From Photobacterium halotolerans DSM 18316 (GTDB taxonomy: Bacteria > Pseudomonadota > Gammaproteobacteria > Enterobacterales > Vibrionaceae), in NCBI RefSeq assembly GCF_000425165.1, contig NZ_AULG01000026.1:1-64000 (forward strand): 64,000 nt of DNA, given 5' to 3'. Both the position numbers and the translations under genes were made by a program. Shown here one piece after another: positions 10,200-19,938 of the stretch; the stretch's first letter is position 1; each line of letters begins with the position of its first letter. The notes under the pieces are model-generated. The model ran no database searches, was not told where the DNA came from, and saw only the letters and a list, made by a program, of their open reading frames with translations.

Positions 10200-11498
10200 A
10201 TGAATGTAAGAGCTGCTGCGGCCGAGGTGATCTATCAGGTGGTGGATCAGGGCCAATCGCTTGCTACTGCTCTGCCGGCGGCGCAACAGGGTATCAAACC
10301 CCGTGACCACGCCCTGCTGCAGGAAATCTGCTACGGCGTGCTGCGCTGGCTGCCGCGCCTGGAATCTGTCACTCAATCCTTGATGGACAAACCGCTGAAA
10401 GGCAAACAACGTGTGTTTCATCATTTGATCCTGGTCGGTCTGTATCAGCTCGGGTATATGCGCATACCGGCGCATGCTGCCGTGGCCGAGACCGTCGATG
10501 CCACCAGGACACTGAAAAAGCCCCAGCTGCGTGGCCTGATCAACGCCATTTTGCGTAATTATCAGCGTCAGCAAGAAGAGCTGGATCAGCAGGCAATGAG
10601 CCATGATGCCGGTAAGTACGGTCATCCCGGCTGGTTACTCAAGCTGCTGCGCGAGCACTACCCGACGCAACTGGACGCCGTGACCGCCGCCAACAACACC
10701 AAAGCCCCGATGTGGCTGCGGGTCAATCGCCGTCACCACAGCCGGGATCAGTACCTGACCCTGCTGGACGGCACAGACATCAGGGCGACTGTGCATCCGC
10801 AGGCCGGCGATGCACTGAAACTGGAGCGCGCCTGCGATGTTCAGTTGCTGCCGGGTTTTGCCGATGGCTGGGTCTCGGTGCAGGATGCCGCAGCACAGCT
10901 GGCGGTCGATTACCTCCAGCCGCAGGCCGGCGAGCTGATCCTGGATTGCTGCGCCGCGCCGGGCGGCAAAACCGCCCATATCCTGGAGCGCGAGCCGGGC
11001 GCCAGTGTCGTCGCCATCGACTGTGATCAGCAGCGCCTGCTGAGAATCAAAGACAACCTGCAGCGCTTGCAACTGGACGCAGAAGTCTTGTGCGCCGATG
11101 CCCGTTACCCGCAGCAATGGTGGCAGGGCAGTGCCTTTGACCGGATTTTGCTCGACGCACCGTGTTCGGCAACCGGGGTGATCCGCCGCCATCCGGACAT
11201 CAAATGGCTGCGCCGCGCCGACGATATTGCGGCACTGGCTACCCTGCAGGCAGAAATTCTGGATGCCATGTGGCAACAGCTGAAGCCGGGCGGCACTTTG
11301 GTGTACGCAACCTGCTCCATCCTGCCGCAGGAAAACCGCGAGCAAGTGAAAGCCTTCCTGGCGCGCACGCCAGATGCTGTGCTGGCCGAAAGGGCAGACA
11401 ACGGCACCGCAGACGCGCCGGGGCGCCAGATTCTGCCGGGTGAAGAAGACATGGACGGCTTTTATTACGCGGTACTGGAGAAACGCCTGACGGCCTGA
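10200..11498 (+). CDS. rsmB: 16S rRNA m5C967 methyltransferase
   Basis: RsmB (Sun/Fmu) methylates C967 of 16S rRNA with SAM. The 432-residue protein has an N-terminal NusB-like RNA-binding domain (about 1-130) and a C-terminal Rossmann methyltransferase. CCAAPGGKT (250-258) binds SAM. The two catalytic cysteines are C322 in DAPCSATG and C372 in YATCS. The length matches E. coli (429). It follows def-fmt after 139 bases, the classic def-fmt-rsmB-trkA order. Confidence 0.96.
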   Translation: MNVRAAAAEVIYQVVDQGQSLATALPAAQQGIKPRDHALLQEICYGVLRWLPRLESVTQSLMDKPLKGKQRVFHHLILVGLYQLGYMRIPAHAAVAETVDATRTLKKPQLRGLINAILRNYQRQQEELDQQAMSHDAGKYGHPGWLLKLLREHYPTQLDAVTAANNTKAPMWLRVNRRHHSRDQYLTLLDGTDIRATVHPQAGDALKLERACDVQLLPGFADGWVSVQDAAAQLAVDYLQPQAGELILDCCAAPGGKTAHILEREPGASVVAIDCDQQRLLRIKDNLQRLQLDAEVLCADARYPQQWWQGSAFDRILLDAPCSATGVIRRHPDIKWLRRADDIAALATLQAEILDAMWQQLKPGGTLVYATCSILPQENREQVKAFLARTPDAVLAERADNGTADAPGRQILPGEEDMDGFYYAVLEKRLTA

Positions 11499-11644
11499 TC
11501 CCGTGGTGAGAGAAGTATCTGCTCATAGCGCAAAGCAAGGTTAAGTCTTTGTGCAAACGGGTTGAAATTGCTGCTTCTCTCGCCAAGTCAGTGTACCCTA
11601 ACGACAAACAGCAAGGATCTGAGAACACTCATCAGGCATCAGCT

Positions 11645-13021
11645 ATGAAAATTATCATTCTTGGCGCAGGCCAGGTCGGCGGCACGCTGGCAGAAAACCT
11701 GGTTGGCGAGAACAATGACATCACTATTGTCGACTCCAACCCTGAACGCCTGCGCGAATTGCAGGACAAATACGATTTGCGGGTAGTGCAGGGGTATGCC
11801 AGCCATCCCCGCACCCTCAGGGATGCCGGTGCGCAGGACGCAGACATGCTGGTCGCCGTCACCAATTCTGACGAAACCAACATGATTGCCTGTCAGATCG
11901 CCTTTTCTCTGTTCAACACCCCGAACCGGGTGGCCCGTATCCGTTCGCCGGAATACCTCAAAGAAAAACATCAGCTGTTCCATACTGACGCGGTGCCGGT
12001 CGATCACCTGATTGCGCCGGAAGAACTGGTCACTGGCTATATCGAACGCCTGATTGCCTACCCGGGGGCGCTGCAGGTGGTGGGCTTTGCCGACAACAAA
12101 GTCGGGCTGGTGGCAGTCAAAGCCTATTACGGCGGCCCGCTGGTCGGCAATGCACTGTCCGCACTGCGTGAACACATGCCGCACGTCGATACCCGGGTTG
12201 CGGCGATTTTCCGCCAGGGCCGGCCTATCCGTCCGCAGGGAACCACCATTATCGAAGCCGATGATGAAGTGTTTTTCGTCGCCGCCAGCAACCATATCCG
12301 CTCAGTCATGAGCGAGCTGCAGCGACTGGAAAAACCCTACAAGCGGCTGATGATAGTCGGGGGCGGTAACATAGGTGCCGGTCTGGCCAAAAGGCTGGAA
12401 AACAGCTACAGCGTCAAGCTGATTGAGCACAACCCGCAGCGGGCGGAAAGCTTATCGGAAATGCTGACCAACACCATAGTCTTCTGTGGTGATGCCTCGG
12501 ATCAGGAGCTGCTGAGCGAAGAGCATATCGAGCAGATCGACGTCTTCATCGCCGTCACCAACGATGACGAAGCCAATATCATGTCGGCCATGCTGGCCAA
12601 ACGCATGGGTGCCAAGAAGGTGATGGTGCTTATCCAGCGCGGCGCTTACGTCGATCTGGTGCAGGGCGGCACCATCGATATTGCAATTTCGCCGCAGCAG
12701 GCCACGATTTCTGCCTTGCTGACCCATGTGCGTAAAGCCGATATTGTGAACGTGTCCTCGCTGCGGCGCGGCGCGGCAGAAGCGATTGAAGCCATAGCGC
12801 ACGGCGATGCCAGCACCTCGAAAGTGGTTGGCAAAGCCATAGGGGATATCAAACTGCCGCCGGGCACTACCATTGGCGCCATAGTGCGCGGCGAAGAAGT
12901 GCTGATTGCCCACGACCGTACCGTGATTGAGCAGGACGACCATGTGGTCATGTTCCTGGTCGACAAGAAGTACATCCCGGATGTAGAACGTCTGTTCCAG
13001 CCCAGTCCTTTCTTCCTCTGA
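11645..13021 (+). CDS. trkA: Trk potassium uptake regulatory subunit TrkA
   Basis: TrkA is the cytoplasmic NAD(H)-binding ring that gates the TrkH/TrkG channel. The 458-residue protein contains two RCK_N-RCK_C units. The first dinucleotide motif is GAGQVGG (8-14) and the second is GGGNIGAG (about 238-245). The ATG at 11645 ([13 protein letters not shown]) matches E. coli and has the usual length; the longer in-frame stretch from 11549 is rejected. The stop is 6 bases before trkH, so the two subunits are co-translated. Confidence 0.96.
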   Translation: MKIIILGAGQVGGTLAENLVGENNDITIVDSNPERLRELQDKYDLRVVQGYASHPRTLRDAGAQDADMLVAVTNSDETNMIACQIAFSLFNTPNRVARIRSPEYLKEKHQLFHTDAVPVDHLIAPEELVTGYIERLIAYPGALQVVGFADNKVGLVAVKAYYGGPLVGNALSALREHMPHVDTRVAAIFRQGRPIRPQGTTIIEADDEVFFVAASNHIRSVMSELQRLEKPYKRLMIVGGGNIGAGLAKRLENSYSVKLIEHNPQRAESLSEMLTNTIVFCGDASDQELLSEEHIEQIDVFIAVTNDDEANIMSAMLAKRMGAKKVMVLIQRGAYVDLVQGGTIDIAISPQQATISALLTHVRKADIVNVSSLRRGAAEAIEAIAHGDASTSKVVGKAIGDIKLPPGTTIGAIVRGEEVLIAHDRTVIEQDDHVVMFLVDKKYIPDVERLFQPSPFFL

Positions 13022-13027
13022 GCAGCT

Positions 13028-14473
13028 ATGGTTAATCTTCGTCCGATCATCTTTGTCATAGGGCTGGTCTTGTCCAAGATCGCCCTGTTTATGTACCTGC
13101 CCACCATACTGGCATTTCTGACCGGGACGGGCGGCTTCATTGATTTTGCTACCGCGGTCATCATTACCCATATCGTGGCGTTTGCCTGCCTGACGCTCGG
13201 TAAGGTGAAAGATTTCAAGCTCGGGGTCAGGGACATGTTCCTGCTGACCACACTGGTCTGGACTGTCGCCAGCGCCTTTGCCGCGCTGCCCTTTATGCTG
13301 ATTAATCACATCAGTTTTACCGACGCCTATTTCGAAACCATGTCAGGCATCACCACCACAGGGTCAACGGTACTGAGCGGGCTCGATGACATGGCCCCCA
13401 GCATTCTGTTGTGGCGTTCCACCCTGCAATGGCTGGGCGGGATCGGCTTTATCGTGATGGGGGTAGCCATTCTGCCGATGCTCAACGTTGGCGGGATGCG
13501 CCTGTTCCAGACCGAATCCTCAGACTGGTCGGAAAAAAGCTCCCCGCGCACCAAAAACGTGGCCACCAATATCGTGACTGTCTATCTCAGCCTGACGGGG
13601 ATGTGCATTCTCGGCTACATGGCGGCGGGCATGGATACCTTCGATGCGGTCAATCATGCTTTCACCACCTTATCCACCGGCGGTTATTCCACCTCAGACG
13701 GCTCGATGAACCACTTCTCACCAGCCGCGCACTGGGTCGCCGTTGTGTTTATGTTTGCCGGCGGGCTGCCGTTTCTGCTCTTTGTGCAAGTACTGCGCAA
13801 AAGGCAGCCGGCGTCATTGCTGCGGGATGCACAGGTCCGGGGTTATGCTGTAACTGTACTGATAGTCAGCCTGGTGATTGCGCTCTGGCTGTGCTGGCAG
13901 GATGGTTATGCCTTCAGTCATGCCATTCGGGTCGCCATGTTCAATATCGTTTCCGTGGTCACCACCACTGGCTTCGGGCTGGAAGATTTTACCGCCTGGG
14001 GCGCGTTTCCGACCGTGGTATTTGCTTTTATGATGCTGGTCGGCGGCTGCTCAGGTTCCACGGCCGGCGGCTTCAAGGTGTTCCGTTTTCAGGTTGCCAT
14101 CGCCTTGCTGCGCAAACAGCTGATGCAGCTGATCCACCCGTCAGGGGTGTTTATTCAGCGGTATAATCAAAGACCGGTCACGGATGCGATTGTCCGCTCT
14201 GTGGTGGCCTTCGCCCTGACCTTCATCATGACCATCATCATTATTGCCGCATTGCTGGCGATGCTGGGGCTCGACCCCATCACCAGTATCAGCGGCTCAG
14301 TGACAGCCGTAGCCAATGTGGGGCCGGGCATGGGCACTATTATTGGCCCGACAGGTAATTTCGCCTCTCTGCCGGACGCCGCCAAATGGCTCCTCAGCCT
14401 CGGCATGCTGATGGGCCGGTTAGAGATCCTGACCGTACTGGTACTGGCATTCCCGGCTTTCTGGAAAAACTGA
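13028..14473 (+). CDS. trkH: Trk potassium channel subunit TrkH
   Basis: TrkH is the inner-membrane potassium-translocating subunit. The 481-residue protein shows the four pore-loop repeats of the SKT superfamily, visible as TTTGST, TLSTGGYST, VVTTTGFG and ANVGPGMG; the glycine in each lines the selectivity filter. The many hydrophobic segments fit the expected topology of about ten helices. It directly follows trkA in a two-gene unit and is convergent with trhA. Confidence 0.95.
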   Translation: MVNLRPIIFVIGLVLSKIALFMYLPTILAFLTGTGGFIDFATAVIITHIVAFACLTLGKVKDFKLGVRDMFLLTTLVWTVASAFAALPFMLINHISFTDAYFETMSGITTTGSTVLSGLDDMAPSILLWRSTLQWLGGIGFIVMGVAILPMLNVGGMRLFQTESSDWSEKSSPRTKNVATNIVTVYLSLTGMCILGYMAAGMDTFDAVNHAFTTLSTGGYSTSDGSMNHFSPAAHWVAVVFMFAGGLPFLLFVQVLRKRQPASLLRDAQVRGYAVTVLIVSLVIALWLCWQDGYAFSHAIRVAMFNIVSVVTTTGFGLEDFTAWGAFPTVVFAFMMLVGGCSGSTAGGFKVFRFQVAIALLRKQLMQLIHPSGVFIQRYNQRPVTDAIVRSVVAFALTFIMTIIIIAALLAMLGLDPITSISGSVTAVANVGPGMGTIIGPTGNFASLPDAAKWLLSLGMLMGRLEILTVLVLAFPAFWKN

Positions 14474-14485
14474 CCCGTTGCACCT

Positions 14486-14504
14486 TGCCGGGTCTAACCC
14501 GGCA
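14486..14504. terminator. Compact hairpin at the trkH/trhA junction
   Basis: TGCCGGGT (14486-14493) and ACCCGGCA (14497-14504) form a perfect 8-base-pair stem with a 3-base loop that is itself the trhA stop codon. No T tract follows on either strand, so if it terminates transcription it would do so inefficiently. Confidence 0.35.
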
Positions 14505-15162
14505 GCCCGGCTGTTGGTGTCACGTACCAGTAAATAGCCAGAAAATGGCAAACCGTGCCGCCCAGCACAAACAGATGCCAGATGGCGTGATTGTAGGGAA
14601 TCCGCTGATTGACGTAGAACACCACGCCAAGGGAATACACCACACCGCCCACGGCCAGCCAGATCAGTCCGGCCGCCGACATCGCCATCGCCAGCGGATA
14701 CACGGCCACCAGAGACAACCACCCCATCGCCAGATAGATCACCAGAGACAGACGCTTGAAGTGGTAGATAAACACCACTTTGAACATGATCCCCAGCAAG
14801 GCTACCGTCCAGATCACAGCCATCAGCGTCACCGCCAGCGGCGTCCGCAGGGTAATCAACAGGAAAGGGGTATACGTACCGGCTATCAGCAGGTAGATCG
14901 CGCAGTGATCCAGGGTTTTCAGAACGCGCTTTGCCCGCTCAAACGGAATGGCATGATACAGGGTGGAAGCGAGATACAGCAAAATGATGCTGGCGCCATA
15001 AATGCTCAGGCTGGCCACACTGAGCGCATCGGCATTCACTTCCACTGCCCGCATCAGCAGCATCACCAGAGCGACTATGCCGAAAATCATCCCGGCGCCG
15101 TGGCTGAGGCTGTTGGCGGTTTCCTCGGCTGCTGAGTACGTCTCTTTGTGTTGTTCGACCAT
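14494..15162 (-). CDS. trhA: Hemolysin III / TrhA family membrane protein
   Basis: The 222-residue protein belongs to the PAQR superfamily (YqfA/TrhA/hemolysin III type). About seven hydrophobic helices are visible. The conserved polar residues of the family are present: E14 with SLSHGAG, S-LYH near residue 80, [16 protein letters not shown] in the middle, and [16 protein letters not shown] near the end. In E. coli the protein has been linked to membrane-energetics homeostasis; the hemolysin name is historical. The ATG at 15162 is chosen over a TTG one codon upstream. A palindrome lies upstream. Confidence 0.88.
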   Translation of the reverse strand: MVEQHKETYSAAEETANSLSHGAGMIFGIVALVMLLMRAVEVNADALSVASLSIYGASIILLYLASTLYHAIPFERAKRVLKTLDHCAIYLLIAGTYTPFLLITLRTPLAVTLMAVIWTVALLGIMFKVVFIYHFKRLSLVIYLAMGWLSLVAVYPLAMAMSAAGLIWLAVGGVVYSLGVVFYVNQRIPYNHAIWHLFVLGGTVCHFLAIYWYVTPTAGLPG

Positions 15163-15211
15163 CAATGCTATCCGTTTTCTTCTGTACTTCCCAGCAGTAT
15201 GGCACAGTTTG

Positions 15212-15227
15212 GCTTACACTTGTAAGC
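15212..15227. promoter_or_regulatory. Palindromic operator candidate upstream of trhA
   Basis: GCTTACA (15212-15218) and TGTAAGC (15221-15227) form a perfect inverted repeat with a 2-base centre, about 50 bases before the trhA start. No T tract follows on the minus strand, so it looks like a dimeric-regulator site rather than a terminator. The cognate protein is unknown. Confidence 0.45.
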
Positions 15228-15282
15228 TGAAATTTATGACACCGCAGTAGCAGCACAGTTAGCTGTATTCATGGTGCGTTAC

Positions 15283-16077
15283 TCAGAGATTGTCGACCTG
15301 ATCCAAATACCTCATCACCCGCTCTCCGGCTTCTGACGGGGACAGATCCAACGGCAAGCACAGCTGGCGTTTAAGCTCGCTGCTGCCGAGCAGGCCGGAC
15401 AACAAACCGCCCACCCCGCGCTGCCGGCGATCAATCGAGAACCACAGCCTGAGGCAGTCATCGTCACGCTGAGTGATCAGCTCCAGTTCACGCCAGCGGC
15501 CATGAAAAGGGCCGAACACAGGCACAAACTCAAACACCTGTACAAAGGGCAGCTCAAAACCGCGCACCGCTTCGCATTCCACCTGCAATATACGCAGTCC
15601 CGCCTGCTCAAGGGCAGTAAACACGCCGTCAAGCAAAGGATCCGGCCGCACGGTCAGGGAGTCTTTGTCTTTGGGATCCAAGGCCGACGGCACATCTAGG
15701 TGCGTTTCCAGCCACACGCCCGAATAGCCGATAGTGATTGGGGTGTTGAGCGGCAATTCAAACCGGCAGTCAAACTGGCGCTCTTCACCGGCCGCCAGGG
15801 TAAAGGCCTGCGGCAAATGCCACTGGGCCAGGGTATGCGTGCGGGTGACTTTTTCCATCCGCCGCTCGCTGTCACCGCGGCTGACAGCCTGCTCATCCTC
15901 AAAGCTGCAGCACAGATACAAATGCACATTATCCACCGCCTGCACGACTTTTCCGCCTTTGATCTCAATACGAACGGGCAGAGCCTGACCCGGGATCAGC
16001 ACTTCGGTTTCCAATACTGTATCGACTCTGGCGCCGCCCAAACCCAGGCTGGCCAGTGTTTTATGAAAAAGCGACAT
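15283..16077 (-). CDS. Spo0M / sporulation-control family protein
   Basis: The 264-residue protein matches the Spo0M (SpoOM, PF07070) family, which has an arrestin-like fold and is widespread in non-sporulating proteobacteria. It opens with MSLFHKTLASLGLGGARVDTVLE and shows LIPGQALPVRIEIKGG and a late VGGLLSGLLG stretch. The function in proteobacteria is unknown. Two ATG codons are adjacent; the second (16077) has better spacing to the AAGGAG Shine-Dalgarno. It is transcribed toward trhA with a 120-base gap. Confidence 0.82.
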   Translation of the reverse strand: MSLFHKTLASLGLGGARVDTVLETEVLIPGQALPVRIEIKGGKVVQAVDNVHLYLCCSFEDEQAVSRGDSERRMEKVTRTHTLAQWHLPQAFTLAAGEERQFDCRFELPLNTPITIGYSGVWLETHLDVPSALDPKDKDSLTVRPDPLLDGVFTALEQAGLRILQVECEAVRGFELPFVQVFEFVPVFGPFHGRWRELELITQRDDDCLRLWFSIDRRQRGVGGLLSGLLGSSELKRQLCLPLDLSPSEAGERVMRYLDQVDNL

Positions 16078-16172
16078 CATGGCTCCTTGTCCGTATCCAT
16101 CCATTGTGAGTATGAAACCAGTTTATATAGCCAATTTGGGTTCAGCAAGGCATGGACTGAAACTGACAGCGT

Positions 16173-16202
16173 TTGGGTTCTGACATCACCGTCTGGTATA
16201 AT
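16173..16202 (+). promoter_or_regulatory. yihD promoter
   Basis: TTGGGT (16173-16178) and TATAAT (16197-16202) are 18 bases apart. The -10 is extended (TGGTATAAT). It lies about 36 bases before the yihD start. Confidence 0.5.
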
Positions 16203-16238
16203 CCACACTAAAAGTAAGCTTAACAAAGGAGCCGGACC

Positions 16239-16505
16239 ATGGCTGAGCACCGCATTACCGAACTGCTGGCACTTCTCAAGCCTTACTGGCAGCAGTACCC
16301 GGATTTAAGCCTGAGCGGGGTCGTGGCACAACTGGCAAACGAAGCCGGATTTCAGGGGTCACTGATCGATGTGAGCGATGATATGCTGATTTATCAGCTG
16401 AAAATGCGACAGGAAAAACAGGAGGCCATGATTCCGGGCCTGGCGAAAGACTGCGAGCCAGATTTCAAAACCGCCATACTCAAAGCCAGAGGGATTATCC
16501 AATAA
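16239..16505 (+). CDS. yihD: YihD family protein (DUF1040)
   Basis: The 88-residue protein resembles E. coli YihD throughout, including DMLIYQLKMR, VIPGL-like MIPGLAKD and DFKTAILKARGII. The family has no established function. The ATG has an AAGGAG Shine-Dalgarno. In E. coli yihD precedes srkA and dsbA; here ccoG is placed between yihD and srkA. Confidence 0.9.
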   Translation: MAEHRITELLALLKPYWQQYPDLSLSGVVAQLANEAGFQGSLIDVSDDMLIYQLKMRQEKQEAMIPGLAKDCEPDFKTAILKARGIIQ

Positions 16506-16565
16506 CCCCAAAAACCTTAAGCGCATTTTTTGAGCGAGGTAGAATATTCAACCAGTTAGATAAGG

Positions 16566-16571
16566 TATAAT
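16566..16571 (+). promoter_or_regulatory. Possible -10 element of a ccoG promoter
   Basis: A perfect TATAAT lies 112 bases before the ccoG start, with no good -35 at 16-18 bases. I see no clear FNR box (TTGAT-N4-ATCAA) in 16506-16683, although ccoG in other bacteria is often oxygen-controlled. Confidence 0.35.
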
Positions 16572-16683
16572 CCGAGCTTATTACTATCAGGGCCAACAGC
16601 ACCTGAATTTATGATTGCCCAGGCGATGCACCCGGGCACATCTGCCAGCGTACAGACTGGCTATGCCCAAGGAATGCAATGCC

Positions 16684-18114
16684 ATGAACCAAGAGAGAAT
16701 CAAAATTAAGGACGTCACTCCCAAAGAGTACAACCCTAAGACCCATAAAGGCGGCGACGACCGCTTCAACCCGAGTAACCGTATTTATGTACGGGCCATG
16801 AAAGGGGTCTATCAGCAGCTGCGCCAGCGTATGGGGTGGTTAATGATGGGCCTGTTCCTGATACTGCCGTGGATCACCTACAATGGCAGACAGGCGATTT
16901 TGCTTGATATCGGCCGCCAGCAGTTCAACATTTTCGGTACCACTTTCTGGCCTCAGGATCTGATGTTACTGGCCAGCCTGCTGATGGTCGCGGCCTTTGC
17001 GCTGTTTTTTGTCACCACCTTTCTCGGCCGGGTCTGGTGCGGTTATATGTGCCCGCAAACGGTCTGGACCTTCATCTACATCTGGTTTGAGGAAAAGCTG
17101 GAAGGGCCGGCCAACAAGCGCCGCACCCAGGACAGCAAGGCACTGACCTCCGATCTTGTTGTGCGCAAAACCCTCAAGCACATAGCCTGGCTGGTGGTCG
17201 CCCTGATCAGCGGCCTGACCTTCGTCGGCTATTTTCTGCCTATCCGTGAATTAGTTCCCGGCTTCTTCACCTTCAGTGCCAGCTTCCTGGCGGTGTTCTG
17301 GGTACTGTTCTTCACCTTCTGCACCTATGGCAACGCCGGCTGGATGCGCTCCATCGTCTGTATTCACATGTGTCCGTATGCCAGATTCCAGTCCGCCATG
17401 TTCGACAAAGACACCTATATCGTCGGCTATGATGCCGCCCGGGGCGAAAAACGCGGCCCGCGCTCGCGCAAAACCGATCATAAAGCGCAGGGGCTGGGCG
17501 ACTGTATCGACTGTAACCTCTGCGTCCAGGTTTGCCCGACCGGGATCGATATCCGCGATGGTCTGCAGTATGAGTGCATTAACTGCGGTGCCTGTGTGGA
17601 TGCCTGTAACCAGACGATGGACAAAATGGGCTATCCGCGCGATCTGATCACTTACACCACAGAGCACAAGCTGGAAGGCAAGAAAACCCATATCATGCGG
17701 CCGAAACTGATCGGCTACGGCGCTGTGATGCTGGCGATGTTCGGCCTGATGGCCTATCTGGTGGTTTCCGTGCAGCCTATGGGACTGGATGTGATCCGCG
17801 ACCGTAACCAGCTGTTCCGTATCAATAACGAAGGGCTGGTCGAGAATACCTACACCCTGAAAATTCTCAATAAAACCCAGCAGGATGCCACTTATCAGCT
17901 GCAGGTTGAAGGTCTGGACAATGCCCAGTGGTATGGCCCTCAGCAGGTGAATGTCAATGCCGGTGAAGTGTTTACCCTGCCGATCAGCCTGGGCGTTGAC
18001 CCTTATGAGCTTGAACGGCCTATTGTCGATATCCGGTTTATCATGGAACATCAGGGCAGCGAGGAAACCAGTCGTCTGGTGACCGACAGCCGCTTTATCG
18101 GCGAGTTACGCTAA
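16684..18114 (+). CDS. ccoG: Cytochrome cbb3 oxidase assembly protein CcoG
   Basis: CcoG (RdxA/FixG) is a membrane iron-sulfur protein that reduces copper for cbb3 oxidase assembly. The 476-residue protein has N-terminal membrane segments. CxxxC pairs occur at GYMCPQ and CIHMCPYAR, followed by two 4Fe-4S clusters: CIDCNLCVQVCP and CINCGACVDACNQ. A further helix precedes a C-terminal immunoglobulin-like periplasmic domain. The start is the ATG at 16684 (MNQERIKIKDV) with AAGGAATG upstream. No ccoNOPQ or ccoHIS genes are adjacent, so it is detached from the oxidase cluster. Confidence 0.93.
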   Translation: MNQERIKIKDVTPKEYNPKTHKGGDDRFNPSNRIYVRAMKGVYQQLRQRMGWLMMGLFLILPWITYNGRQAILLDIGRQQFNIFGTTFWPQDLMLLASLLMVAAFALFFVTTFLGRVWCGYMCPQTVWTFIYIWFEEKLEGPANKRRTQDSKALTSDLVVRKTLKHIAWLVVALISGLTFVGYFLPIRELVPGFFTFSASFLAVFWVLFFTFCTYGNAGWMRSIVCIHMCPYARFQSAMFDKDTYIVGYDAARGEKRGPRSRKTDHKAQGLGDCIDCNLCVQVCPTGIDIRDGLQYECINCGACVDACNQTMDKMGYPRDLITYTTEHKLEGKKTHIMRPKLIGYGAVMLAMFGLMAYLVVSVQPMGLDVIRDRNQLFRINNEGLVENTYTLKILNKTQQDATYQLQVEGLDNAQWYGPQQVNVNAGEVFTLPISLGVDPYELERPIVDIRFIMEHQGSEETSRLVTDSRFIGELR

Positions 18115-18136
18115 CCCCTCACGCCAATCAGTAAAT

Positions 18137-18160
18137 AAAGGGCCGATTACGGCCCTTTTT
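18137..18160 (+). terminator. Rho-independent terminator of ccoG
   Basis: AAAGGGCCG (18137-18145) pairs with CGGCCCTTT (18150-18158) around an ATTA loop, and the T tract continues to 18160. Confidence 0.88.
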
Positions 18161-18208
18161 CATTATGCTGTATACTGATGCGACATTTATAACCATGGCT
18201 GTAACACT

Positions 18209-19198
18209 ATGACAGCACTTGATGATTTCAGCTTTGCTGATCTGACACCGGACTTACTGCTCAATGCGCTGGAGAGCACGGGCATTTATGCCTCATCGGG
18301 ACTGTTGCCCCTCAACAGTTATGAAAACCGGGTCTACCAGTTCAGCAGTGATGACGGCCGCCGCTACGTCGCCAAATTCTACCGTCCGCAGCGATGGAGT
18401 GATGCCCAGATCCAGGAAGAACATGACTTCGCCGCCGAACTGGCTGCTCAGGAAATTCCGCTGGCAGCGCCCCTGGTCATGAACGGCCAAACCCTGCACC
18501 ACTATGAACACCACCGTTTCGCGCTGTTCCCCAGCGTCGGCGGCCGCCAGTTTGAAGTCGATAATGTTGACCAGCTTGAGCAGGTCGGCCGCTTCCTGGG
18601 CCGCATCCACAAAGTCGGTCAGCGCACACTGTTCAGCCACAGGCCCACGCTGGGGCTGGAGGAGTATCTGGTTCAGCCCCGACTCGTCCTGGAGCAGTCC
18701 GGGTTTATCCCGATGCATCTGGAATCGGCTTTTTTCGGCGATCTGGACCGCCTGATCGCCTTACTGAGCGAGCGCTGGCACAGCGACTGGCAGTCGCAAC
18801 GTATTCACGGCGACTGCCATCCGGGCAACATACTGTGGCGCGACGGTCCGCTGTTTGTCGACCTGGACGATGCGCGAAACGGGCCGGCGGTGCAGGATCT
18901 ATGGATGCTGCTCAACGGCAGTCGCCAGGATCAGCTGATGCAGCTGGATACCCTGCTGGAAGCGTATAGCGAATTTGCCGATTTTGATCCGCGTGAATTG
19001 CAACTTATTGAACCATTACGCGGTCTTAGATTGGTGCATTACATGGCATGGCTAGCAAAACGCTGGCAGGATCCGGCTTTCCCGCGTGCATTCCCCTGGT
19101 TTGCTGATGCAAAATACTGGGAAGGTCAGGTACTGGCCATCAAAGAACAACTGGCTGCCCTTGAAGAGCCGCCACTGCAGCTGATGCCGCAATGGTAA
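18209..19198 (+). CDS. srkA: Stress response kinase SrkA (YihE/RdoA)
   Basis: SrkA is a cytoplasmic Ser/Thr kinase of the APH/choline-kinase fold. In E. coli it is controlled by Cpx and counteracts MazEF-linked death. The 329-residue protein has the ATP lysine in YVAKFYRP and the catalytic loop HGDCHPGNILW (H200, D202, N207). The metal-binding segment is FVDLDDARNGP (about D218-D220). It lies 72 bases upstream of dsbA, as in enterics, where the two are co-transcribed from a Cpx-responsive promoter. Confidence 0.93.
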   Translation: MTALDDFSFADLTPDLLLNALESTGIYASSGLLPLNSYENRVYQFSSDDGRRYVAKFYRPQRWSDAQIQEEHDFAAELAAQEIPLAAPLVMNGQTLHHYEHHRFALFPSVGGRQFEVDNVDQLEQVGRFLGRIHKVGQRTLFSHRPTLGLEEYLVQPRLVLEQSGFIPMHLESAFFGDLDRLIALLSERWHSDWQSQRIHGDCHPGNILWRDGPLFVDLDDARNGPAVQDLWMLLNGSRQDQLMQLDTLLEAYSEFADFDPRELQLIEPLRGLRLVHYMAWLAKRWQDPAFPRAFPWFADAKYWEGQVLAIKEQLAALEEPPLQLMPQW

Positions 19199-19270
19199 TC
19201 AGTCTGACTTGAATCCGAACAGCCGTACCTGTAAAAGGTATTGTATTGATTTTTCAGGGAGAACCCTTAC

Positions 19271-19873
19271 ATGTTGAAAACACTTTTTGCGCTGGCAACA
19301 GCAGCGCTGCTTTCTTTTTCCGCGCATGCCGCCAAGTTTAGCGAAGGCGATTACTATCAGGTGCTGGAACTGCCGAAATCATCCACGCCGGTTGTGAACG
19401 AGTTTTTCTCGTTTTACTGCCCGCATTGCTTCAACTTTGAACCGCTGATCCAGCAGCTGAAAACCAAAATCCCGGACAACGCCAAGTTCCAGAAAAGCCA
19501 TGTCTCCTTCATGGGCGGCAACATGGGCACCTCGATGAGCAAGGCTTACGCGACCTCGGTCACCCTGGGTATTGATGACAAAATGATCCCGGTACTGTTC
19601 AGCCAGATCCATCAGGCGAACAAACCGCCGCGCAACGATGAAGAGCTGCGCCAGATCTTTCTCGATAACGGCGTGAAAGCCGAAGACTTCGACGGCGCCT
19701 TCAACAGCTTCGCCGTCAACTCTATGGTCAACCGTTTCAACAAAGGCTTCCGCGACAGCGGCCTGACCGGTGTCCCGGCCGTGGTGGTCAACAACAAATA
19801 CCTGGTGAAAACCGACAAAGTAAAATCCGCCGATGAATACTTCGAGCTGATCAACTTCCTGCTCAAGCAGTAA
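19271..19873 (+). CDS. dsbA: Periplasmic thiol:disulfide oxidase DsbA
   Basis: DsbA donates disulfides to secreted proteins and is reoxidised by DsbB. The 200-residue precursor has a signal peptide ending AHA (cut after about residue 20), a thioredoxin fold with the C50-P-H-C53 active site, and the cis-proline loop in [10 protein letters not shown]. The helical insertion lies between. An AGGGAGAA Shine-Dalgarno precedes the ATG. It follows srkA and ends at a strong terminator. Confidence 0.96.
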   Translation: MLKTLFALATAALLSFSAHAAKFSEGDYYQVLELPKSSTPVVNEFFSFYCPHCFNFEPLIQQLKTKIPDNAKFQKSHVSFMGGNMGTSMSKAYATSVTLGIDDKMIPVLFSQIHQANKPPRNDEELRQIFLDNGVKAEDFDGAFNSFAVNSMVNRFNKGFRDSGLTGVPAVVVNNKYLVKTDKVKSADEYFELINFLLKQ

Positions 19874-19888
19874 GTTTTTTTCTCTGTG

Positions 19889-19914
19889 AAAAAGGGCCGA
19901 AAGGCCCTTTTTTT
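19889..19914. terminator. Bidirectional terminator between dsbA and comM
   Basis: AAAAAGGGCC (19889-19898) pairs with GGCCCTTTTT (19903-19912) around a GAAA tetraloop. The T tract on the plus strand and A run on the other side let it serve both convergent genes. Confidence 0.88.
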
Positions 19915-19938
19915 GTCTCAGTTGTTTCTCCGAACAAG

